Source: Hygrophila difformis
Taxonomy: Eukaryota > Streptophyta > Magnoliopsida > Lamiales > Acanthaceae
DNA length: 64,000 nucleotides
Reading direction: 5' to 3'
Assembly: GCA_030278955.1 (NCBI GenBank)
Contig: JAOANR010000009.1
Coordinates: 36,525,974 to 36,589,973 of the forward strand
Made by a program: the position numbers and the translations under genes. This document shows positions 55,415-64,000 of the stretch, piece by piece (position 1 is the stretch's first letter; the number at the start of each line of letters is the position of its first letter). The notes under the pieces were generated by a model. That model worked only from the letters and a program-made list of their open reading frames with translations, had not been told where the DNA came from and did not search any database.

Positions 55415-56861
55415 CTAACATCCCGAACTCGGTTTTAAACGCATCTTCTCGTCATTTTTCATCATTCAGACTCATAATATTCGAAGAAAACATTCTGTAA
55501 ACACTGAATCATGGGAGAAGAAGGCCAGAAACACAAAATCAAGCCGGAGGAATGCATCAGGAACGACGTTCTGGGCGTGTTCTTCCTATTCTAGGTGTTG
55601 CCTTTCTTTTTCTTGCTTTGTAATGATTAGAATTTGCCTCTAATGTAATATGCTATTATGTTTCAAATTTGTAGACGGATTTCTATATTGTTCGTGTTAG
55701 AAGTGATCTAGAACGGGAGTTCAGAATCACTTTGAAGTATGAATTTATGTTTATGGAAGCATTTTAATGATCGTTGTTTTATGTTGGAATCTGGAATTAT
55801 GATTAAAATGTCAGATTATGTCAAATCGAGTTTGAGCGCCATTCTGCATAAATGGTAGAAGTGAAATTTTATATTTTGGTGTTAATCTGCTTTTTGATCG
55901 ATTAAGTTGGAATAATCTGTGATGATGTTAGAATCAGTATTAGGATTAAATGCTGGATACCATAAAATTGATAGACATTCTGTGTCTTTTTAAATCTGCT
56001 ATTCAAATTATTCATCTGCTAAAAGTCTGACTGATCGATCAAATCTTAATTCCCTATTTTTAGTATTCTGGCATTAATTCTAATCTATCTGCATTTTAAT
56101 ATTATTAATTAAATCCAGTTTACCATGTTTTATTATTATTTTACCATAATTATTAAATTATTTACACTATTCTGCATAATTGAATGTTAGAATCTAATCT
56201 GGTGATTTCTGCTTTACTAAATCGGGAGATAAAAAGTAGAATTAATATTTTAGTACCGGAATTGGGAATAAATTACATTAAAAATGGATTCTGGCATGTG
56301 CACAATGATTTGGGAAATGAAAAGTGCCTATTAATTGCTATAGGAAAATTTGTATGCTTGGGAAAGACTCAAATTTAGGCCTAGAATAATGATTGCAGAA
56401 TGTTAGATAATTTAATCAGCTTTCATGAATTCCGTTTAAGCATACTTTGAATATTGATTACAATATTTTTTTAATCTTTATAAAATATTTAAATTTTAAG
56501 AAATTGATCCTTTTAGACATTGGAAAATGCTAAATCAATATGCAATTTCTATTTTATATAAAGATGGCAATATTTAAAATATTACAAGCATCTCCCATTT
56601 ATATTTTTATCAATTAAAATTTTAACTTACTTTATTTTAAATTTAATGTCACTATTTTAATTTAATCATCTCTAGAATTAATCAAACTCTTTTAAAATAT
56701 ATAAAATATAATTAATGAACTTAAAAACAATTAAAATCTTCTCTGGAATGAAATAATATTCTGAAATTCCCTGAGGTTCGACTCGGTTACTCACCGGTTT
56801 TTATTACTTGATGACAACCATCCGCTTGTGGTAAAATATGAGTAGTGAAAATCACCCATCA
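55415..56861 (+). repeat. Element E 3' LTR, second part
   Basis: Continues the LTR broken at 48052. Together the two parts give 2,016 bp against 2,017 in the 5' LTR. Ends CACCCATCA, then TCTAC (56862-56866) and the resumed Helitron frame. Confidence 0.93.
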
Positions 56862-58291
56862 TCTACTATTACCAAATACTTTGAATGACGAACAATATCA
56901 GATTTTCCAAATTGTTGCAGAAAAGTTAGAAAAATAATTGCCTTTTGTATGTTTCATTGATGGCCCAGCTGGCACCGGGAAAACATATTTGTATAATACT
57001 ATTCTTGGCTATGCCCATAGATCAAATCTAATTTCAACTCCTGTAGCATCATCTGGCGTTGCAGCTTATTTACTACCGAATGGAAAAACCGCACATTCAA
57101 AATTTAAATTACATTTAGATATTCTTGAGCATAAATCATGCAGCATATCAAAACAATCAAATCTAGCAGAGCATTTCAGAGAAATTGCATTGATTATTTG
57201 GGATGAAATTTCTATGTCGCGCAAGGAACTTATCGAGGCCTTGGATTATACTTTAAGAGATATCACCGATGTTGCAGAGCCTTTGGTGGCAAAGTTGTCA
57301 TATTTGGTGGTGATTTTAGACAAATTACCCCAGTTATACCGAATGCTATGAAAGACATTTACATTGAAGCCAGCGTTGTATCGTCAAATTTGTTCCGGGA
57401 TGCTCAAAAATTCCATCTAAAAAAAAATATGCGGGCGCAAAATGACCCTACTTTCGCAACATTTCTTGATGGTATAGGGAACAATACCTGTGTCAACTCA
57501 GCTGATGATCAGGTGCAGATTCCTCGGAATAATTTAATTCCATATCAGGATAATAACATTCATACGTTAATTGAAAAAATATATCCTTCTGATATACTCC
57601 AATTCCCTTGTAATGAGAGCTTTGTTTCGCGCTCTATTCTTACAACTACAAATGAAATGTTTGACCACATTAATGAAGTTATCTTAGATCAAATCCCTGG
57701 TAACATTATGACATCTATTTCAAGAAATACAACTAAAGATCCAAGTCAGCAAGCTCATTATGAAGATTTTCTTTCCACAATGACTCCTAATGGAATGCCT
57801 CCTTATATCCTTACCTTGAAGAAAGGCGTCCCAATAATGTTGTTACGAAATCTATCCCCATCAAACGGCTTGTCAAATGGAACCAGACTTATTTGCAAAC
57901 ATATGACAAATAATCTTCTTGAAGCTGAGATCATTACTGGCCCATGCTCTGGCACAACTGTTTCATACCTAGAATACCCCTTATACCAAAAGAAACAAAT
58001 AAAACATCGATTGAATTCACTCGGATTCAATTCCCGGTTAAACTGTGCTTTGCAATGACAATAAATAAATCCCAGGGCCAAACACTACAGCACGTTGGTG
58101 TATTTATCAAAGAACCTGTTCTCACGCATGGCCAATTATATGTAGCTTTGTCTCGTGCACGCTCATTTGATACTCTATACATAACAATTCGTCCGCCTGA
58201 TGAAATCATCGCACAACCAAATGTTTTTGTTGAATGGACCCGGAATATTGTTTATCAAGAAATTTTAGAGGCAGCAGGTCTTACAAATTAA
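56862..58291 (+). pseudogene. Helitron RepHel helicase, 3' part (Pif1-like)
   Basis: This resumes the frame cut at 25856 (DALL continues to PNTLNDEQYQIF). It is a Pif1-type SF1B helicase domain with GPAGTGKT (56962-56985, ATP binding), IIWDEISM (near 57192, metal/ATP), FGGDFRQITPVIPNAM (near 57307), LSNGTRL, INKSQGQT (near 58062) and LYVALSRARS (near 58138). The C terminus is EILEAAGLTN. Damage: an in-frame stop at 56935-56937 and frame changes near 57285 and 57960. In Helitrons this domain unwinds DNA during rolling-circle transposition. The last residues and the downstream RPA-like gene fit a plant Helitron. The copy is inactive. Confidence 0.9.
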
Positions 58292-60118
58292 TTTTTCTAA
58301 ATGGAGACATCATAGCATGCTGCGTCTTATTCCATGTATAATTCAAATTTATATGTAGTTTAAACTGCTACAATTTATTCCATTTACATACATGCTCTAA
58401 TCCAAACAACACTTTTGAAATTCAGGTGCGCATGAAGAGGACCTCGCACCCATTATATCCATACACAATGTATGGGACGTGCAGGTGACCGCAGAATAGT
58501 CCAGTATTTTGGCCATCATATCTAAATTTAATACCAGGTAAATTTTACAATGAAAATTATTTGACTAAATTTGTATATTGGGTTTGGCATTAACGTTGTC
58601 CTGCCATTAATCCAGCCATATGCAGCCAATAAGCTTGTCCTGCCATCAAGCTTGTCCTGCCATTAAGCTTGTCCTCTGCACCAATTAGCGTTGTCCTGCC
58701 ATTCATGCCACACTATGATTGCTGCCTCCAATAAATTTGATTAATCACGCGCGATTGCTTTTGTTTACATTCACATAATTTTCATGTAAGATTATTTCCC
58801 TCCGTTCTTCTTCTCTTATTACATGTTTCACTTGCTTCTGTAGCAAATGCAAGGTGCAATTGATTTTTGCCAAACTTTGCAAATTTCAAGGGATTCATTT
58901 TGTACTTCCTTTATCATTGTTCGTATTGTTCATATGTTAGGGTTTAGTTCAGCCCTTGGAGTACTTCGACACACTCATTTCTCGATTGCTCATCTTCAAT
59001 GGAGTAAGTTTAAATGTAAGATAGTTCAGTTTATGTAGTTTGAACTTTTGTGGTTTAAATGTTTAGGTGATTCACCCATATTCTACATTTTTTTAACGTT
59101 TTTATTATTCATTTACACTGTTGTACTCTATCTTCAACTTTACTGCTGCCCTGACCAATCTGGTTGTGGTGGATTCATTGAAAATTCAAAGAATGTATAC
59201 TAAGCATGTTCACGATGATGTAGACTCATAGAGAATATCTAATTTGACGAGCGTGTATCTCCTCATTGTACTAACCTCAGTCTTATTTATTTCTTTCTGT
59301 AAATAGATAGTCGTAGAAACAGGGCACATCCAAGTGGATGAAGACATATCTTCTCGCAGCCTTGATCATTTTTTCCTAAATAGATACCATTTGACAAATT
59401 CCTTTGTTATCATCTCATTTTGTGCAGAGTTTGTGATAGCTCTACTGACCTTCCACTCTTAAGCATCAATGTTGTTATAATTTATTCATATAGCATTAAT
59501 TTCCTAATCATAAGGCCAAGCTGTTCAGCTTTTAAAAGCAATGACACATGATGTTCAGCTTTTAATGCAGCAGTTTTGTGGTCCTTGGAGCAAAATTATC
59601 TTCAGCTCATCACCATAGAAATTGTCTTTAAATTTTCAGATTGTGTCTCACATGTCTGTTCCATGAATTTTATGAGTGCAATTTAGCTATTTCATTATTA
59701 TTCTGTTTTATATTCACTAAAACTGGGCCGGATTCTTGACTTTAATCCTGAATACTAATTTAGACATCTGATGTCATAATCAATTTGCTTGACAATATTA
59801 CTATCCTGTTGTGTCTGGAGATTCATTTTTGTGTGTGGATAATTTGATTTTTATCTAATAACTGGACAACATTCTACTTGATTATGTTCATTATGCTTCC
59901 CACTGAAACTCATATTTTTCACCGGTAGACCTTTCACTATTATTGAAGTTTGCTATGCGCTACACCTGATAAACAAAAGAAATGCAGGAATAACAATAAA
60001 TTGACATTGGTCATTGAGCAGAAGTTTTGGGCAATTCAAACTGAGCTTCCAAGTGGACTCAATTTCAGTTGGGCTTGCACTGGACACTGACCGTCCATAT
60101 ACAGAGTTGCTCTTCTAA
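58292..60118. other. Noncoding sequence downstream of the helicase
   Basis: No gene seen. Small items: CCATACA-CAA-TGTATGG hairpin at about 58460-58476 and repeated AAGCTTGTCCTGCCATTAAG units at 58630-58710. I cannot identify a Helitron 3' end (hairpin plus CTRR). Confidence 0.45.
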
Positions 60119-60835
60119 AGGTATGGATTTATCGTTCTCAATGAAATCTATTGCTTCCCATAGTATAGTGATTTCAGTTTGGCCATGTTCAGTCAGTACA
60201 GTATTCACATTTTTATGGCATCAAGCTGTTTAATTCCTCAGCTAAATAATGCATCGTTTAATTAATGATGCATCAACAGCACTTCTTTAATTACTAACAA
60301 ACAGCCCACACCTTTTGGTGGATTCACGTAAAGCGGCCAGTCCTGCTACACTTCTTTGGTGGATTCACAAAAGCTATCCAATGTTAAACAGGATATGTTT
60401 TACACATTAACATTCATGATATACTATTGTTAAACAATATCTTCGAATATTAAATGGTTTAAACACAACTTTATCAACTACTGTTAATTACACACGACAC
60501 ATTTTAATACTTACAAATAAATTTTTGAAAAGAAATGGCCAGTGTACAATCTACTGTTAATAAACAGTTACACATTCACTGTTTAATTCTTGAAGGTATT
60601 GATTTATAATCCAATGCTGCTTCTTAATCGATTGACATTAACAATTACACATTTAACCCCACAGATTGGTGGATTCATAAAAAGAATCCAATGCTGCTTC
60701 TGAAGGTATTGATTTAAAATTCTCAATGAAATCTGTTGTTTCCCATAGTATGGTAATTTCAGTTTCGAACTGTTTAGTCAGTACATTATTCACATTTTTT
60801 GGCCATGACACCTTTTCACAAAAAGAATCCAATGC
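60119..60835 (+). repeat. Direct repeats, about 105 bp and shorter
   Basis: 60120-60225 and 60707-60813 share GGTAT-GATTTA, TTCTCAATGAAATCT, TTCCCATAGTAT, ATTTCAGTTT, CAGTCAGTACA or TAGTCAGTACA, and TATTCACATTTTT. Short TTGGTGGATTCA units recur at 60318, 60354 and 60666. AATCCAATGCTGCT occurs at 60683 and 60826. This is local duplication of unknown origin. Confidence 0.65.
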
Positions 60836-60939
60836 TGCTACAGCTTCTCACCTGTGACACAAAAACACAATCTCAGGATACCTATCAATAAATAACAATA
60901 TTTTTAGTGTTGTCCCTATACTTCTATACTCCATCATTT

Positions 60940-61304
60940 TCCCTATTTAAATGAGCCCTCACTCTCACAAACACAGGTGCAATAACAACACTACTCCATC
61001 AAGAAGGCCAACTATCAAAAAAGGTAACTAAATTGTTTGCAAATAATTTCATTCTTTCACTTTTTTACTATATGGCGTCGGGAATGCCAATGCATCTTAC
61101 GAAATGGCCCTAAAGTATACGTACGAGACCCGTGCAGGCTGCAGCGACTCTTTCAAAATAACCACGGGCTGGCCATTCTTTTTTAAACATTGTAAGATGT
61201 TGGTCGATGAAGCCTGGCAGTTCACCATAATTTCCACCACCTACGGTCCTCTGCATCTTGATGTTCTCTTCCAAGCAGACCTTGTTTCCTCCAACTACTA
61301 ATTT
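60940..61304 (+). pseudogene. Possible B3-domain-like gene fragment
   Basis: TATTTAAAT at about 60945 with a CT- and CA-rich leader looks like a plant promoter. AAAAAAG-GTAACTAAA (61022-61026) could be a donor. From ATG 61104 a 65-codon frame contains SFKITTGWPFFFKHCKMLV and QFTIISTTYGPLHLDVLF. This recalls the GW..F and following strands of a B3 DNA-binding domain, but it is short and lacks the first half. It could be a gene piece captured by the Helitron. The match is by pattern only and may be chance. Confidence 0.3.
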
Positions 61305-62611
61305 CAACACCCACCACCGTTCTTGTTTCCCTTATGTCTGTCTTGTATTATGTAATTACACACTCTATCTTCTGAGATACTTTTGGTTTCCCTGTACATG
61401 ATGATGTCCTCCATTTTCATCTCTGATTTGCCATTATAATTGTTCTATGCTATTTCACTTGCTCTCGTCATCGAAAGAATTCTTTTTTTTTGTGTATGGT
61501 ATTTAAATCAACATCCTAGCTCAGTCACTCTACTCAAACTATGCATTTCTGAAATGACATTTCTCAAGCTATTCATTTCTTAATTGTCACACTATGCATC
61601 TTTATTTCTCTATCCACATATTCTATTCTATGAACTAACTTCACAATGCATGTTTATTTCAAAATATCCCCTTCTCAAATGATTTTAATATAATATCAAA
61701 AAATCACCTTCTCCTTCTTCAAAAAATATGTTCTCAAAAAATATCACCTTCTCCTTCTCTTTCAAAAAATCACCTTCTCAAATGATTTTAAAAAAATATC
61801 AAAACAACACCTCCTCTAAAGTAAATGTGTTCTCACCACCTCTAAAGTAAAATATGACCTTCTTAGTAAATGATTTTAATGATAAATAAATTAAAAACAT
61901 ACGAAATATGACCACCTCCTCAAAAAATCACCACCTACTTTTGCAAAATATGACCTTCTCCTTCTTAAGTAAATGTGTTCTCAAATTATACCTTCTCAAA
62001 AAATTCCTCCATTCCAAAAAAACACCTTCTTAGATGAATCATGTGAAATTCCTCTATTCCAAAAATTCCCTTCTCCTTGTATTGTTCTTAAATATCAAAC
62101 TCTTCAAAATTCCAATAATTTATTGTTTTCCCGAAATTACCTTCTGCTTGTACTGTTCTCAATTTTTTTTTGATTCAATGGTAATTTTTTTTAAATATTT
62201 CCTCTATTCTCAAATTTTTTCATTTAAATTTATATCATAGTTCTACAACTTTAAATAGTTTTATGATTCATACGCAGTGGGTTCGTAGCAAATATTTGAT
62301 AGATATCTCAAATTCTTTAAAAACAAAATATTCCCTAGGCACATCAGCACATCTACCCATAAATCTCCTAGCAGAACTTTTCACCTTACTTACACAACCA
62401 TCATTACCAAAGATTCCAAATACCTCACTTATTTCTTTCACTGTTGCTCCACCATTCCCATTCACCACTTCTCCAACCTAATCGAGGTCCCAACACAAGT
62501 GATTGCCTTCACCAGGTAACAATTCAAGACTTACACTTCTTTCTATTCTCTTTCACCGCATGTCACAATACCTTCAGAACACTCATCTACTCATTGTTAG
62601 AATCGTAAAGA
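61305..62611. other. CT- and A-rich intergenic sequence
   Basis: No gene seen. 61680-62160 has repeated CACCTTCTC, AAAAATATCA and CCTTCTCAAAT phrases, a loose low-complexity repeat. Confidence 0.5.
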
Positions 62612-64000
62612 ATGGAGCTTGAAACTGCTCCTCCCAATACCGATGGAAACATAATGATCGCCACTCTCGCACCTGGCATGAAAGATTGGATGATAAAGGT
62701 CATGCTTGTTCAGACATCAGCGCAACGAACTTCTAAGGCTGGAAACCGAAAATACAAGCGCTATATCTTCGTTGATAAACAGGTTCTAATTTTCCTTTAC
62801 AACCGTGCTTATGTTATCGCACATGTACTGCCTTGCTCTTTCTCTTGCCCTTTTATTCAACCTTCGTTTCTTACTTCAATCCACCCTAGCATTGTCTCAC
62901 AGAATCTGTTGTCCCAGGGCACAAAAATACGCGGGTGCGCATTTGATAGAGACATACCATTGATGGATGCTTGCTTAAAGCTCTTCACAACTTACGAACT
63001 TTCAAGCTACACTAAGAACACACAGCTAAATGATCTCCCGAATTTCCACCCCGACCTAGAACTCATACTTAATCAAAGGACCATTATATGCCCTGTTGAT
63101 TCAAATCCAATCAGTGTCCACGCGGGTAAACCTGATTTTGCAATCCTCTCGCAGCTGCAGCCATTCGTGGAAACAAAGGAATACATAGGTACAAAAACTT
63201 TTCCATCATACTCCCATTCTCTGTTTTAGCACAGCATTTTCCCCTTTGCTAATATTTCTATGCATTTTCCTAAGACGTTGTTGGAATAGTCATTGATTAT
63301 GCTCCATCCAAACCCATCGGGGATACAACTCTCCAAGAGTTCATAATTGTCTCTGGCGAGTGAGCCATCACACATTCATACATCTATCTATTCCGTATCT
63401 AAATTCACTCATAATTACTAACCTTGTTTAATGCTTCCAGCAACGTACCAACCACAGTGACATTTTGGAACGAGCTGGTAAACGCGGAGGCCTGAGTTCT
63501 AATCCCAAAAATACCAAAGCGGCCAGTAGTTGCCTTCCTCAACGTCAAGGCATCTTCGTTTAATGGTTAAACCTGTCACATATTACTGCTCTTAAGTTTA
63601 GTGCTCCTAGATATTGTTGACATGTTTTGCTGTTAAGTTTACTGCTCCTAGATATTCCTTGACATGTTTTGTTGTTAAGTTTACTGATCCTAGATATTGG
63701 ATAACATGGATTGCATATTCCGTTTATTGAATAAGATAAAAAGAACCTTTACATGTTAACATTTCATTCATTGTATTTCTAACTTATCTTGCTATACAAT
63801 CTTTTATTTATGAAAGGAATATCACTCTCAACAACCACACAAACAATGGTTGTCTATGCTCCCCCTACCCAGAGGTCACTTTCCTGCAAAAATGGTCAGT
63901 TTCATATACAATACTTTTCATTTGTGCATTTTCCATCCCACTTACCTTCACAATCTACAGGCAACTCGAGAACAAGCAAGCATTGGACGGGCTCCTCCTT
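62612..64000 (+). pseudogene. RPA1-like single-strand DNA-binding gene, partial
   Basis: Six exons with standard junctions fit: 62612-62782, 62918-63188, 63275-63359, 63441-63565, 63817-63894, and 63961 beyond the edge. Exon 1 encodes MKDWMIKVMLVQTSAQRT and KYKRYIFVDKQ, like the first OB fold of replication protein A large subunits. Exon 2 reads GTKIRGCAFDRDI. Exons 3-4 read DVVGIVIDYAPS and VPTTVTFWNEL, like the second OB fold. Exon 5 and 6 end PYPEVTFLQKW and LENKQALDGLL. Defects: an in-frame stop at 63493-63495 and a frame change in the C run at 63861-63865. Plant Helitrons commonly carry RPA-like genes, so it may belong to the same Helitron as the helicase. A dispersed cellular copy is the alternative. 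Confidence 0.7.

Larger units (their letters stand above)
25857..56861 (+). mobile_element. Element E: Athila-like Ty3/gypsy retrotransposon
   Basis: Element E is inserted in the Helitron helicase gene with flanks CCTAC and TCTAC, four of five bases alike. LTRs are 2,017 and 2,016 bp once insertion D is removed. Other features are an Asp-tRNA primer site, a gag-pol frame of Athila type (FMDDF reverse transcriptase), an integrase, two extra genes and a weak polypurine tract. Elements C (in pol) and D (in the 3' LTR) interrupt it, each with a perfect 5-bp duplication. Own length without these is about 16.1 kb, long even for Athila. Protease is absent and integrase has a stop, so it is not autonomous. 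Confidence 0.92.

Noticed and set aside
58440..58480. Hairpin after the helicase taken as the Helitron 3' end
   Set aside because: It is not followed by CTRR, and the RPA-like gene downstream suggests that the element continues.

Overview
The window looks like repeat-rich intergenic DNA from a flowering plant. The evidence is Ty3/gypsy LTR retrotransposons primed by plant initiator-Met and Asp tRNAs, small TIR elements of the usual plant families (Stowaway, Tourist, hAT, Mutator), and a plant-type Helitron helicase with an RPA-like gene. I cannot name the species. I see no intact ordinary cellular gene.

Layout. 1-6.2 kb is AT-rich DNA carrying a degenerate tandem repeat and five TIR elements. 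These include a 1,025-bp foldback element with a perfect 10-bp target duplication and a hAT derivative that keeps a scrap of transposase. 6,690-16,528 is a complete LTR element (A, + strand, target duplication CCCTT) with decayed pol and an antisense passenger gene. 17,296-18,772 is a truncated LTR (F). 18,773-24,480 is a related minus-strand element (B) that carries an intact copy of the same antisense gene and runs into a 500-N gap. 24,981-25,856 and 56,862-58,291 are two halves of one Helitron helicase. They are split by a large Athila-like element (E, 25,857-56,861), which is itself split by two minus-strand non-autonomous elements, C (30,862-38,431, inside pol) and D (48,053-55,409, inside the 3' LTR). 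Downstream of the helicase, 58.3-64 kb holds dispersed repeats, a possible B3-like fragment and a broken multi-exon RPA-like gene that leaves the window.

Four patterns deserve most attention. (1) The LTRs of A, B, C, D and F share a plan: a 5' splice-donor-like site, a 1.2-2.0-kb stretch holding a family-specific array of short tandem units, a small hairpin, a polypyrimidine tract and a CAG or TAG acceptor. Many array units can fold into hairpins. In B and D the two arms of the stem change together between copies. (2) A and B both carry, antisense to themselves, a gene with its own leader intron of almost the same length (607 and 613 nt) and a plant transposon-associated domain. (3) Element E carries two paralogous extra genes, and GCGCC hairpin repeats like those in its LTR precede each. 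(4) A, C and D keep a second polypurine tract plus TG inside the element, at the place where B's LTR actually begins.

The insertion order is well fixed: Helitron helicase first, then E, then C and D. Most coding sequence is decayed. The 444-aa antisense protein in B and the 607-aa protein in E are the longest undamaged passenger frames.
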